Origin: Chrysemys picta bellii
Taxonomy: Eukaryota > Chordata > Testudines > Emydidae
Assembly (NCBI RefSeq): GCF_011386835.1
Contig: NC_088797.1
Coordinates: 90,778,264 to 90,842,263 of the forward strand
Length of the DNA: 64,000 bases
Reading direction: 5' to 3'
Below, piece after piece: positions 43,362 through 55,887 of this stretch (within the stretch, counting starts at the first letter, position 1; the number at the start of each line of letters is the position of its first letter). The notes under the pieces were generated by a model, which was not told the DNA's origin, ran no database searches, and saw only the letters and a list, made by a program, of their open reading frames with translations. The position numbers and the translations under genes are program-made.

Positions 43362-45510
43362 TGCTTAAGTTATGCCTATTTCTAACTAATTAGAAAGCTA
43401 GCATTAACAGTTATAACCAGCTAAAAAGTCTCCTTCACCACTGGAAAAATCCTGAGTGTCTACTTTTATTGTATGGGTAGAATATAGATGCATATATTGC
43501 TCTACCATGTCACTTAATTTGACCTGGAATCCTTTACAACCTAGCTGTTCTTGGCTACCTCCACTCATTCTTACAGAATTTTTTCTCTTTCTTCTTTATG
43601 TACTTTAATAAAGAGACACTATGCATCCAAAACTGTTGATCTTGTTTTATTTAGTTCAACAACAACAAAAATCACTGGAAACACAACTCCTGATTGTTCA
43701 AAATTCAACTAGATACAATTTGGGTATGTTTTGCCCTTCCCTGAGTAAAATATTCAAAATGAAACTTTATAGTGGATTGCAAACTCTGTTTATCTGAGTG
43801 TTTGGGGTGTGCTCCCAAAGGGTTTTTGGGTAATTACAGTTTAACTTTAATTTCTTATTATATGTTTAACAATATGGGGAAACTGTATTTTTTTTCTGCT
43901 TTATGATTAGAGTTAATTGTTTTGGTTTTTTTCTTATATTTTGACCACTACTCAGGAAAAGACTTAAGCATGTGCATAGGTCCCATTTTCTCAGTGGAAA
44001 ATAAGCTAATTTTAAGGGCTTTTCTGAATTGGGGCCTCAATGAATAGTATATAAGTATTGAAAATTTAAAAAATAGACAAAGCTGGGAATATTGTCTCCG
44101 AAACTATGCTAAATTTGATAATGCAGTTTGATCGGGAATAAAAACAAGGGATATACTGTATTTCTGTGGTGGGGGGGGGGGAAAGACATGTGGAGAGTTT
44201 GCTGTTCAAATTCAGCATAGCAGGATGCTCAAACTTGAGATTCAGAATGAATATGTGGCAGGAAAAATGAAGTGGTTGATCTTGACATTGAATAAAATAG
44301 AACTGGAATTTCACTGTCTTTCCACTAACAATGAAACTCAATTATGTTGCAGAAAGCTTCAGTGCAGTTTACCTTCTTATGAAGTATTGCAAAAAAAAAA
44401 AAAAAAGGAACTTTTGGGACCTTTCCGTACAATCTGAATACATATAGTACTGAAGATCTTTAGAATGGCTGGAAACATCTGAGATTGAATGAAACTATTC
44501 CAGTTCATTTAATTTCTTAGAAAAATATTATGACATAGTTGAAATCTAAGACTTCTGTTAAAGTGAGACTATACTGCCTGGTGCAAAAAATAATCAGTGC
44601 TGGGTGTAACACCTTACATGAACTTGGTAGTTTTGATACTGTGTCCTACGATGTAAGAACCCCTGAGTGTGGGATCACATTCATGTGTCTGAAGTTAGAT
44701 AAGGCTGGTAGTTTTATGGAATTTTGATACAACTTAACAATTGTGTGTGCTCTCCTGTCCTCTAGTGGCTGGCTGACAGAGGTCATTATGGATCTACTAC
44801 TTTCTGCCACCTAACAGAAATCTCCTTATAGCTCCAATAGAAGAGGAGTGTGTTTTAGGAGGGAAGAGGCAGGGCTGCCTGATCTATCTAGGAGTTATGT
44901 GAGCTGTTAGTTAACATATAGATGTGTTACAGTGGGGTCATAGGATTAAAAGCCTGGCTTTATATTCCACGTGTAGTTGCAGGGATTACACACTTTCAAA
45001 ATTGCCCTCACATATTTGATCCTCCCCAAATGGGAGGATCTCACTCCACAGAAGGCTGAGTCCATGGTGAGCTGGGGGACCTTTAGATTCATGTCTTGTT
45101 CAGCATTTTGACCAGCCTGTTCTTCGGAGATCTCTGGATGCAAAGTGGCTTGATGTCCTCCAAGCCCTGTATCTTTGCCTAGACATCAACACTAGGTAGA
45201 CCTCTATATATGGGAGGGAAGTTGGAAAGAGTCTAGTGTTCTGAGTAGGGTGATTTAAGTTCCACCCCTACCCAACTGTGTAGAGGTAGGTGGGTGTTAA
45301 TACTGTTTTCCTCCCTTCAATTTTCTCTCCTCCCCCTTGCAAACTCTCCCAAATGTAAAGGGGTTAGACTCATCTTTTTGGTCCCTACAGGGATGAATCC
45401 TAAAAGGCCCCGTTCCCTACCTTCCTTCCCCAGCCAACACTGCCGGTAGCAGAGCTAGACAGAGTAAAAAGTCACTGCCAAAGTCTGTGTGAAATACTCA
45501 TAATGTGAAC
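43362..45510. other. AT-rich stretch, no gene seen
   Basis: Short frames only. A G-run lies at 44169-44180 and an A-run at 44391-44406. Confidence 0.5.
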
Positions 45511-45513
45511 TTA

Positions 45514-45773
45514 GGCTACATCTACACTACAGGGGGGAGTCAATTTAAGATACGCGAATTCAGCTACGTGAATAGCATAGCTGAATTCGACGTATCGCAG
45601 CCAACTTACCCTGCTGTGAGGATGGCGGCAAAATCGACCTCCACGGCTTCCCGTCGACGGCGCTTACTCCCACCTCTGCTGGTGGAGTAAGAGCATCGAT
45701 TCGGGGATCGATTGTCGCGTCCCGAGAGGTCGATTTCTATCCGCCGATTCAGGCGGGTAGTGTAGACCCAGCC
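45514..45773. mobile_element. Harbinger MITE, 260 bp, TTA duplication
   Basis: It starts GGCTACATCTACACTAC and ends GTAGTGTAGACCCAGCC, an inverted pair, and is flanked by TTA (45511-45513 and 45774-45776). The interior has GAATTCAGCTACGTGAATAG and other short inverted pieces. The ends match the terminal motif of the transposase-bearing Harbinger at 1-1355, which could have mobilised it. Confidence 0.93.
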
Positions 45774-45776
45774 TTA

Positions 45777-46950
45777 CACATGAATACGTCCAGGGCTTAA
45801 ATTCTTAGAGTATTTCCCAGCGCCCCCATGCCCTCCCTCCTTAACATGCTATAAAAACTCCGGGGATTTGAAAATATTTACCATAGCTTTGCTCCGGCCA
45901 CTCTGGTTGCATTTAAGCCCAGCACGCATCTGTAGCAATTGGGGTGGGGTGGGGTGGGGGTCCCACTCTAACTAAAAATGGGGTGGAGGGGGTCCCACTC
46001 CAACTAAAAAATGATATTAAAGGATCAAGTGCTCCAGAATGATATTAGTGACAGTTCCTCTGTGAAGTAGCTTTCATCCTAAATTGCTGCCTGTTATGCA
46101 ATTTAATGCCATCTTTATTTGCAGTCTGGGTAGATCCAGGTGGGCCGAACAAGAATTCACTCTTATAGTTGGGCTTCATTGTCGTCAAATATAATAAGAG
46201 AGAACATTTATATTCTCCATGGTAGGAATGGTATAGCAAATTATCCACTTTCCTGCTGGCAAAATTCCAGTGTGCATGTGAATGATCAGCTATGTTTGAC
46301 AGATACAAGTTTTTAATTAGAGGGCTGACTATTATGCAGGAGGGCACAAAGAAAAGAGGATTTGTATAAGGAATCTGCTTATTTGAAATTTTTATTAATA
46401 ATGCCAGACCTGATGTTTCATCTACTAAGCAGAGTGGAAGAATCATGACAAAACAATGTGGGTGCGGAGGCATGCAGAGAACAGCACTGGATATATTGTT
46501 TGTTCCCTTTCTTTCTGGCTCCACCTCAGCAGGTGCTTGTCTAGCTAGCCAAAGGGGCTAAAAATTGTGGGCATGATCCACATCCCATTAAAGTCAATAG
46601 TGGCTTTAGTGGGCTTTGGGGACCCTCTGTGAGAAACTGACTTATGTACCATATACCTCTAGGAAGAGGACCTAAAGTCTTTCATAAAACACCACAGAAA
46701 TGAGTACTGATATTTTTATTCTCCTCCTGTGTTAAGCACCCATAGAAGGGGTAGGAATTTGCATTCACAGCAAGGAGATCTATGACAGCATAGTGCATAA
46801 CCACACCTGCTGGCACATTGCCTGCAAAATAGCGTTTACTTCTGCTCTGTGTCTGAGGATCAGCGTGTCGTCAGCCATAAATTCCTGCAAATTGCCTAAC
46901 ATTGCACACTTCTCAAATCCAGAAGTTATGGGCTTAATGAAGGAATTACT
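45777..46950. other. Sequence without a recognised gene
   Basis: It contains a (GGGGT)n-like run at about 45941-45962 and one longish minus-strand frame (46524-46045) with no motif, domain or repeat that I recognise. Confidence 0.4.
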
Positions 46951-46954
46951 GGGT

Positions 46955-47037
46955 GAAATTATATGGCCCGTGTTGTGCAGGAGGTCAATTAGATTATTAG
47001 AATGGCCCCTTCTGGCCTTAAACTTTATGAATCTAGT
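46955..47037 (+). repeat. LINE/SINE 3' tail fragment
   Basis: GTGCAGGAGGTCAATTAGAT, ATTAGAATGGCCCCTTCTGG and CCTTAAACTTTATGAATCTA form a tail that also occurs, in diverged form, at 56873-56955. It resembles CR1/L2-type 3' ends. Confidence 0.6.
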
Positions 47038-47399
47038 ACATCTTAGTCACATGAGTTCCATATTTTTACTATTTTCTATAGAAGTTAGGGCTGTCAAGCG
47101 ATTTCAAAAATTAATCGTGATTAATTGCACTGTTAATAATAATACCACTTATTTAAACATTCCTGGATGTTTTCTACAATTTTCACATATATTGATTTCA
47201 ATTACAACACAATACAAAGTGTATATTGCTCACTTTATATTTATTTTTTATTACAAGTATTTGCACTGTAAAAAAATCAAAAGAAATATTTTTCAGTTTA
47301 CCTAACCCAATACTGTAGTGCAATCTCTTTATCATGAAAGTTGAACTTGCAAATGTAGAATTTTTGTAGAAAAAAAACTGCATTTAAAATTAACAGTGT

Positions 47400-48310
47400 A
47401 AAATTTTAGAGGCTGCAAGTCCATTCAGTCCTACTTCTTGTTCAGCCAGTCACTCAGACAAACAAGTTTATTTACATTTGCAGGAGATAATGCTGACAGC
47501 TTCTTGTTTACAATGTCACCTGAAAGTGAGAACATGGCACTGTTGTAGCTAGTGTCACAAGATATTTACGTACCAGATGCGCTAAAGATTCATATGTCCC
47601 TTTATGATTCAACCGCCATTCCAGGCACTGACGGATTAGGGATTTTGCCGACCCTAGGCCCTGAAATAATTGCTGCCCCGCCCCCATTCCAACCCCTTCC
47701 CCAAAGTCCCACCCGAACTCTGCCCCTATTGGGCCTCTTCCCCCAGCGTGCCGCGTTTCCCCCCTCCCTCCCCGCCCCACGAAACAGCTGTTTTGCAGCA
47801 CAAGCGCTGGGAGGGAGGGGAGAGAAACAGGACGCGGCAGCGCGCTCCCGAGGGAGACGTGCAGGAGCAGGGGAGCTTCTCTGTGGGTGCGCAAATTTGC
47901 TGCCCTAGGCCTAGGCCTTGTCGGCCTAGGTGATAATACGCCACTGATTCCAGGGGACATGCGTCCATGCTGATGACAGGTTCTGTTTGATAATAATCCA
48001 AAGCAGTGTGGACCGACGCATGTTCCTTTTCATTATCTGAGTCAGATGCCACCAGCAGAAGGTTGATTTTCTTTTTTGGTGGTTCAGGTTCTGTAGTTTT
48101 TGCATTGGAGTGTTGCTCTTTTAAGACTTCTGAAAGCATGCTCCACACCTCGTCCCTCTCAGATTTTGGAAGGCACTTCAGATTCTTAAATCTTGGGTCG
48201 AGTGCTGTGGCTATCTTTAGAAATCTCACATTGGTACCTTCTTTTCGCTTTGTGAAATTTGCACTGAAAGGGTTCTTAAAATGAACAACATGTACTGGGT
48301 CATCATCCAA
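47400..48310 (-). pseudogene. hAT (ZBED-like) transposase C-terminal fragment, minus strand
   Basis: hAT transposases cut and paste via an RNase H-like core; the C-terminal part contains the dimerisation region. Reading leftwards from 48310: DDDPVHVVHFKNPF, then FLKIATALDPRFKNLKCL with the LDPRFK motif of the family, then an acidic/serine-rich linker to about 47955. The 321-bp insertion interrupts the frame. Beyond it, TYESLAHLVRKYL (47600-47550) and, after a frameshift, GDIVNKK and ALSPANVNKLVCLSDWLNKK to a stop near 47435 complete the dimerisation region. The insertion, a frameshift and the lack of the BED finger and most of the catalytic core make it non-functional. Confidence 0.85.
47626..47946. 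mobile_element. hAT non-autonomous element, 321 bp, 8-bp duplication ATTCCAGG
   Basis: It starts CACTGACGGATTAGGG and ends GATAATACGCCACTG. ATTCCAGG is found at 47618-47625 and 47947-47954. The interior has CCTAGGCCCTG / CCCTAGGCCTAGGCC repeats. It disrupts the left hAT transposase copy, and the long minus-strand frame that spans it is a fusion artefact. Confidence 0.92.
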
Positions 48311-48429
48311 GACTGCTAGAACATGAAACGTATGGCAGAATGTGGGTAAGACAGAGCAGGGGACATACGATTCTCCTCCAAGGAGTTAAGTCACAAATTT
48401 AACAAACACATTATTTTTTTAATGAGCGT

Positions 48430-48650
48430 CAGCATGGCAGCATGACCTCTGGAATGGTGGCCGAATCATGAAGGGGCATACGAATGTTTAGCATATCTGA
48501 CACGTAAATACCTTGCAGTGCCAGCTACAAAAGTGCCAGGCAAATGCCTGTTCTCACTTTCTGGTGACATTGTAAATAAGAAGAGGGCAGCATTATCTCC
48601 TGTAAATGTAAATAGACTTGTTTGTCTCAGTGATTGGCTGAACAAGAAGT
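48430..48650 (+). pseudogene. hAT (ZBED-like) transposase C-terminal fragment, second copy, plus strand
   Basis: This is the mirror copy of the segment at 47400-47970. On the plus strand it carries the YLA-like part followed by GDIVNKKRAALSPVNVNRLV and CLSDWLNKK before a stop near 48637. It is followed by a 3' UTR-type AT-rich stretch and the terminal repeat to 49023. Frame changes upstream of GDIVNKK break it. It lacks the LDPRFK block, so it is shorter than the left copy. Confidence 0.78.
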
Positions 48651-49031
48651 AGGACTGAGTGGACTTGTAGGCTCTGAAGTTTTACATTGTTTTATTTTTT
48701 AGTGCAGTTATATAACAAAAAAAATCTACATTTTTAAATTGCACTTTCACGACAAAGAGATTGCACTACAGTACTTGTATAAGGTGAATTGAAAAATATT
48801 TTTGTTTATAATTTTTACAGTGAAAATAGTAATAAAAATAATATACACTTTGATTTCAGTTACAACACAGATTACAATATATATGAAAATGTAGAAAAAC
48901 ATCCAAAATATTTAATAAATTTCAATTGATATTCTATTGTTTAACAGTGCGATTAAAACTGAGATTAATCACAATTTTTTTGAGTTAATCACATGAGTTA
49001 ACTGTATTTAATCGAAAGCCCGAATAAAAAT

Positions 49032-50911
49032 TAAGCTTAACTTTTTTGAAGACATGTAGAGCATTGTAGGCTTTCCAGTAACTAGCAAGTATAATATCTG
49101 CAGTGTTTGCTGTGTGGTGAAATATTCTGAGGGTTTGATAAGGCAAAAGATGGATATTTTTATTTTCTCATGGTTTTACACAAAACTCATAAAATGTAAT
49201 TAATTTTTTTATATGAGTCATGACTGCCAGGGATTGAACTGTGGACCTCCAGAACTAAAAGCATGAGCCATTACAGTTTGAATTTCAAAGTTCTGTAGCT
49301 GGGGACTGTAACAACTCATATCCTCAGCAGATGGGCATGATGGTGGTGGTGGAACCTGTAACTCACTCACCAGTGGGTTACATATGGCTTTATGTTTGTA
49401 AACCAATATATGGTATAAATTGTGTATAAAAATTAAAATTCAAAAATAGTACAAAAATAATGTGATGTCTCTCTTTAGGTGACTTTGTTTATGGTGATAT
49501 TCTGGGAGCTGAAATACAATAAAATTGCTGTGTTAGGTATAGATTTATTTATTTATTTGTTGGCTGTTTTTCAGTGAAATTTTGAAGGGTGGGCACCTAA
49601 TGGTGAGAAGGGTTTTTTTGTTTGTTTGTTTGTTTGTTTGTTTGTTTTTTTCCCCAATGACTTCACTGGCATCAAGTTGGGCCAATGCTAAGCACTTCTA
49701 GGATGAAAAATTCCATACTAAATAGATTTAGGATTAATGCTTCATATCTATGAATGTTTTATTTTAAGTACTAAGTATATTAAAATATATTTACTCTAAT
49801 AATAATCCAAATGAGTATGGGTTCTCTTTTTAATAAGTTGTGTGTGTGGTTGTTTTGTTTTGTTTTGTTTTTTCTCCAAAAGCTAGGTGCCTATTCATAT
49901 TTAGACATCTAAATAGCTGGTTTTCAAAGGTGGTAAGCACTCATAGCTCCCATTGATGGAACACTTAAGTACGTTAATATGGATTTTGGTATCTACAATT
50001 AGTTACCCCACTTCTGAAGAATTTGGCCACCCTGTACAACTCTACAGTAGTTTCACTTCTGTTCTTTAACTGAAAGTCTTGGACCATGAAGTATAAATTA
50101 ACTTGCATATTTTTACTTCAGGCTAACAGTTTTTATATCAAGTGTCCATTATCTAGTGTGAAATTACAGTGGAGCAACTGTTGAAATAGTCTATACACAT
50201 GATCTGATCCGTAGAAAATCAAAATGCAATATAACTAAAGAACTGGTGATTAGTCATGATTTATCTTAAGTATCAAATTAGCTCACATTGATAAAAGTAT
50301 TATGATTCATAAGATGCCTGGTTAGAACTCTCATAATGAAGTCATACTGTACTTGCTTTTGGAATTCATAAGGTGTCTGGAGTTATGATTCATAGATATC
50401 ATGAGACTGGGGGGTGGCTATTGTTTTAATGGCCTCATGGATTCAGAGGGGGCAGAGAATGTAATAAAAATCTGTTGTCCTCTGTTTGAGTTGTTGCTGG
50501 TTGCTACTTTTTATTATTCAGTTCTTTTTGCTGTTCGGTTCTTTCTCCTCTTGTCAGCATTCGATGTCTTTAGGTCTCAAATGCTAAACTACTAACAAGA
50601 CTGACAAGGAAGTAATATGTTGATCTTCTCTTTGAAGGATAAGCAAATCTGCATTTTTCACAGACCAGAATTAGGCCCAAGCTTCTTTATATACAAAGAA
50701 AAACACAATTAGGAACTATAAGCTTAACAATAATCTTTTAAAAAATACATTTATAATCACCTTGTCATTCTAATACCGGTGAAGAGATTAGAAAGGTTGC
50801 AAAGTACCATATAAAACAGGAATTATTATTTTCATATTTTCAAATAAGAATAAGTCTCAGTAAAAGGGGGAAAAACTGCTTGATTAACAATAATCAGCAG
50901 ATTTAGAATAT

Positions 50912-50915
<4 letters not shown>
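49032..50915. other. AT-rich stretch, no gene seen
   Basis: A possible tRNA-SINE head on the minus strand at about 49215-49290 (ACAGTTCAATCCCTGG as a B box), a (TTTG)n run at 49613-49648 and a TTTTG run at 49853-49872. No exon recognised. Confidence 0.45.

Positions 50916-50974
<59 letters not shown>
50916..50974. repeat. (TG)n microsatellite, 59 bp
   Basis: An uninterrupted TG dinucleotide run, the longest in the window. Confidence 0.98.
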
Positions 50975-50978
<4 letters not shown>

Positions 50979-53380
50979 GGAGGAACTACAGAATAATACT
51001 ACCCAAAACATGATTGAAGCTATTTACATCCATGGCTTAATAACAGTGATATATTTACTGCAAGTAATGATTTAAAATCATTGGTTGAGTTACAGAAAAC
51101 AGCTGTGCTCTGCCATTGCTGAAACAGAGAAGTGAAATGAGGTGAAGCAGATTCTGAGCAGTGATCACAATACTTGTCAAAAGGTAGATGTGGGAGCATT
51201 TAAACAGTTCTATTTCCTTGCTTTGATGAAACCCTAGTAAGAAATCAGCCTATATGAGAAGTAACAAGTCTCAGAAGAACTGACTAATGTAACATTTTTC
51301 CTGCCAAAGTACCAAATGAAGGGAGTAACATCACTGTGTGAAATAAGGCACAGAGCTAGGTATATGCTGAAGCTGGATGATTTTTATTTCAGAATTGTAT
51401 CAGTATGGTAGACCTGATCATTTCCTTGCACACCCAAAAATTCCCATTGCAGCCAGGGGAAATTTTGAGTGCCTAAGAAATGTAAGATTGTGAATTCTGG
51501 TGTGGAAATAGTACATTTCATTGATATGTAAAAATGAATTTTTTGTTTACAATTTAACCCAAATTTATATATCCTTTAGATTCAGCAAAACTAAATCAGT
51601 CCTGATGAAACTTTTCCATTGGAGCCCTTCCATTACTCAAAAACACTTTGGATTAGATATTCTTTAAACATTTATTCTGCTGTCCTCATTGAGGATCAGT
51701 GTATCTGATTAATTTGTAAATGATTGGGGTAATGATTTGTGAGTTGTTTCTGCCACTGTGATTGATAGTTTTTTGCTATTAAAGGTTGGGTGGAAGTTAC
51801 AAAGTAACAGGTGAAAATCACCCTGCTGAAGAAGGTCAGCACATGTGCCACATGTAAATCCCACTTAAATTGTGTGTTGGTTCAATTATATATACATAAT
51901 CCAAGAGAAAAAATGTTAAACTGGTAAAGAGTAGATACCAGAAATTGAAAAGAAATCCTAATATGTTAGTGTATGGGAATTTACTGTTAGGACACCCAAA
52001 TAAACTTAACTCTGACCTCTAGTGACCTCATGCAATAACCATATGTTTAGGATTTGTTTGCATTCCTGGATGACATTAAACTTGTTTTTGTTTTTAAACA
52101 CAAATTGGACTCCCCACCACACCCCATAATGTCACTGTTGGGTAGAGTTAGGGTTGTACTGCTGCAGGTAGATTTTGAAAAGAGATAATTAATGTCAATT
52201 TATTGCCATTATTCTTCATAATTGACAGTTTAAGTATCAATAGAGGCTGAAGGGAAGTGTCCTACTTCATAGAATTCTATTAAAAAAAAATTGAAGTGTT
52301 TCAAAATGGCTATCACTTGTGAGCGAACCCTAGCTTCCTTCAGGGATGTTGTTGGCCCACTAGTCTGTCAAAAGATGGAATACTGTAAGGAACAGGGAAA
52401 TAGAGGCTATAGCCATGTTTGTTAAGCCTCTTGTCTCAGGCCCACTGAGAACAAAAGGAGTTGTTAGCCATTTGGGACAGTTCTTTTTGGAATTTTCTGA
52501 AGTAGAATATCAGTCTTCAGTCTCTGATGAAGAGCAAAAAAAAAACCAGTTATGAAGAATAGTAACAAAAAAATCCTAAAATATTTTGATAATTTTTGAG
52601 TCTTTTTCATTACAATGATAATTTGGGGCTTTAAAAAAAAGTGTAGTTCTTCAAATACTTATCCATATCCTTTCCACTCTCAGCACATGTGTGCCCAATG
52701 CTCTTGAGTTTGGATTCTTTTGGCCAGTGTGGACTTATTCAGTACTGAAATGCTATATAACATCAAAGGACCTACTAGTGTCTTTGGTATAGGACAAGAG
52801 TCACTGCTATTGGGAGTAGGTAAGGTATCTCCTCCTGTACTGACTGCTGTTCTGACAGTGATACAGAGTACATGAGTGATTCTGATCAAAGTGCAGTCAA
52901 GGGCTCTCCCAGCACAGCATCTAGAACCTCTTTAGGAAGTCTGTCCACTTTCATCCTCACACTCTGAGGGCAGTGGCGAAGTTTCATAGGTGTATTCTGT
53001 GGGGTCCAAGTATTCAGTATACACCTGAGAGGGAGTCGAGGGCTGAGTTTTATTACCCTAGTCATGGAAGTTTAAAAAGGAATTGTACTCCTTGCTATCC
53101 CCATCCGCCTTGGCCATCTCTCCCTTATGCATACCAACAAGCTTGATTTCACCAGTCTCCATTGGGCTGCATCATGCTAGACAGCCAGTGTATGCATCCC
53201 AGGCTAGTGTTAGAACTCCTTCACCACTGCCTCACAAAAGGGCTTTACAACAGCCTGTGGGGTAGAAAGGGATAACTTAAAATTGTTGGATGCCAAGTAA
53301 TTGTATTTTTTTAAAAACAAATATTTAGCTTAAAGAAACAAGAAATGGTAGACCAACTCTTAATTGCTTCTCTTCTGCTC
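50975..53380. other. AT-rich stretch, no gene seen
   Basis: Short frames only; nothing assigned. Confidence 0.5.
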
Positions 53381-54480
53381 ACTCAAGAATGTGACTTCAC
53401 TGTTTCAGTCACAGGGTTTCTTTTAGGTATCTTTAGGAAATCCATGATGAAAACCAAGCAAAATAAACACAATTAACAATGGTTGTTTTATTATTAAAGA
53501 AAAGAAAACATTAAACAAAACAACACAAATTACAGAACATAGTTGATAAACTAGTTACCTCTTTTACCATCTCTTCTGTATGTGTCTCTGTGGAGAATGT
53601 TTAACAGAGCTTACAATGCTCAGAGTGGGCCCAATTACGGTGGGATGCTGTTCTCTTGGCAAGTTGAGTCCAAGGGCTTATTTCTTAAAAGTATCATGAA
53701 TCCAACCTTCATGACTTAAAACTATTTATAGGCAAAATAATTGGTTTAAGGGCAGGCGAAACATGTCTAGTTATTAATAATAACCAGCCAGTTTATAATT
53801 GGGGAAAGGAAGGAATCTTAACAAAATTCTGTGAAATCCAAGAAAATATTAGAAGGAACTTATGATGAGGTTTAACCCCTCATCACCTACAAGGGAAAGA
53901 ACCCAATTAGTCATGATCCAAGGGGGTGGAATTAATTAATTGCTTCTGGGCCAGAGGAGGCAGAGCTAGGCATTACAAGTAGGCTGATGGAGCTCAGTTG
54001 GGAAGAGACTGTAGAGGAAACATGTCTCTCTGGTGGAGAGAAGCCCTGTGGTAGGGTTTAACAGACAGGAGACAGAAGAAGAACACTACTGGAGTAGGTT
54101 AGGCTGCTGCAGGGGAAGCCTGGAGATAGAGCCAACAAGGTAACTACAGTGGAGCATGAGAGAGGTAGAAATGCTATTAGGTTGAAGATTTTTTTTGGAC
54201 TTTTATTTGGACTTGTTCATGCTACTCTGGAAGGGATTTAGATTTCTGTGTGACTTGGCTAGAGGGCTAAGCCACAGATCACCCAAAGTGGGAAACAGGA
54301 GAAGATGCAGGCTGGGAGAGGCCATTGCATATCCAAGTGAGAGTCTGGTATCTGGGCGTCTGAGGCAAGAACCCTGTGCAATGCTGCAATAAGAGATCAG
54401 GGGGTGCCCATAGAGTGAGGATGTGCTACTGCAAAGCCATATAAGGAACTGTCTTGAGACAGGCTAATTACACATTTGAA
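53381..54480. repeat. Possible LTR-derived sequence
   Basis: On the minus strand a GCCTATAAATAG (TATA-like, near 53724) is followed 235 bp later by an AATAAAAC near 53490, as in an LTR. The neighbouring 53930-54400 (GGAGACAGAAGAAGAACACT, TTTTATTTGGACTTGTTC) also looks like retroelement-derived DNA. Neither TG/CA ends nor a duplication could be shown. Confidence 0.3.
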
Positions 54481-55180
54481 GGATCTAAAATACAATTAAA
54501 TCCCACTGTTTAATAATTAACAGTAAACAGACAAAGTTACAACAGCATTTCCATGTCCCAATAAAATCATTACAGGAGTTTTAAATTTAAATCTTTGGTG
54601 GTGTCCCAGTTACCTTTCTTTCACCAATCTATGTTGAAGTCTTGAGGAGGCTTTCTTTATATTGGTTTCTTATTGAGTCTTCTCTATTTGGGATGGGATG
54701 GGGATGTGGGAGATGACCCACAGAAAACTAGTGACCTAATAACTTACCTCTAATTAAGAATATGGTAAAAATTTATATTCTGAAGTAAGACTCTTTTGCT
54801 TAACTTTATCTGATACATCTGGAAATTAAATATTCCCAGGTAAGTATTCCAAGTAATTCATATTCGCTACTGCTTTTGCTGAAAAGAAAAAAATCTAATG
54901 AATTGTAATATTACCCTGCTAGATCAATTTACAAGAGGTTCTTATTCTGTGCTTATCACCCTAGTGTGTGAACTTCTTCCAGTAGTGAAACAATGTGACT
55001 AGCATCTCTCACATGTTTAGTCTCTCATCTTCTCCCCTGAGGGAGAGGATGTGTTCAGGGAGTGTTTTGTTTTGGAATTTTACTCCAAGTAATATTTTGA
55101 AACAACACAGTCTTCTATTTGAATAGAAGACTATTTCTAATTGTGTAGATCAATGTTAATTTGCTCTTTCTTATCTTTAT
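54481..55180. other. AT-rich stretch, no gene seen
   Basis: Nothing recognised. Confidence 0.5.
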
Positions 55181-55181
55181 C

Positions 55182-55340
55182 ATAAACCATCTGCTTTAAG
55201 TACAAGATACATTTCTCTGATTTTGCTTTCTCTAATGTCAGAATATAACACATTATGTATTATATACATATGTTGCTATACTGACATTAGGGAAAACAAA
55301 ATCAGAAAAATGTATCTTGTAGTTAAAGCAGATGGTTTAT
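55182..55340. repeat. Hairpin, 60-bp arms and 39-nt loop
   Basis: Arm 1 (55182-55241) starts ATAAACCATCTGCTTTAAG and arm 2 (55281-55340) ends CTTGTAGTTAAAGCAGATGG then TTTAT. They pair with four mismatches in 60. The loop is AT-only-like (ATGTATTATATACATATG). It may be a small fold-back MITE (a TA-type target would fit the edges) or a structured transcript. No family is recognised. Confidence 0.85.
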
Positions 55341-55483
55341 ATTTGCTGGTATTCTTTAGCCATATAGTTTCTAAGCTCTTTGAATGCCTCTTTGAATGTT
55401 GTGTGTAGCTCTCTTTTCCTTCTCTCTCTTCTGTCAGTATCTCTTTATTTATTTTAAAAAATTCCTTTGCAATTAGAGCTTTG

Positions 55484-55501
55484 TGTGTGTGTGTGTGTGT
55501 A
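55484..55501. repeat. (GT)n microsatellite, short
   Basis: About nine GT units. Confidence 0.9.
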
Positions 55502-55887
55502 AGTGTAATATTTAGGCCTAAATTTTCAGAGTGCATTTTAACAAAATAGCAGCAGTGTTCCATAAAGAAACATTTGTTTTCCAGTAATGAAAATGTCATG
55601 CATAGTGCAGCTCAGAATAGGAGCTGAGCTGCACAAGTATTGAATTCACTGCTCTTGATTGCACACGCTCACACCTTTTGTCTGGTTTTCACCAGTTTGA
55701 AGAACTATTTTGCAGCATTGTTTATTAGCAGCGTTTATTCACCCTTCATTTGTTTCTGTAATAGAAGTAATGGTAGCAGGTAAATTATGTTTTAAAATTA
55801 TGCTTAAACCAAATTGTTGTTTAACTCAGAATATGAAGTTTTTCTCCAAATCTTAAGTTTCTCACTGTTAAATTGTACACTTGCTGT

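Larger units (their letters stand above)
47086..49023. mobile_element. ZBED-type hAT transposon with inverted duplication of its 3' half
   Basis: The left end TAGGGCTGTCAAGCGATTTC and right end TTTAATCGAAAGCCC are inverted. Flanking octamers ATAGAAGT (47078-47085) and ATAAAAAT (49024-49031) agree at 6 of 8. Both halves carry the same C-terminal transposase plus 3' UTR plus terminal repeat, pointing outwards: left on the minus strand (about 47970-47086, split by the 321-bp element at 47626), right on the plus strand (about 48422-49023). The rest of the transposase gene is missing. Confidence 0.82.

Noticed and set aside
46045..46524. A 159-codon minus-strand frame
   Set aside because: No recognisable domain, repeated motif or gene context; possible by chance in this much AT-rich sequence. 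Kept only as unassigned.
46793..47305. A 170-codon plus-strand frame
   Set aside because: It runs through a LINE/SINE tail at 46955-47037 and into the end of the hAT element at 47086, so it is not a gene.
47726..48310. A 194-codon minus-strand frame as a single gene
   Set aside because: It is a fusion of a genuine hAT transposase fragment (48310 to about 47955) with the unrelated 321-bp element inserted at 47626-47946.
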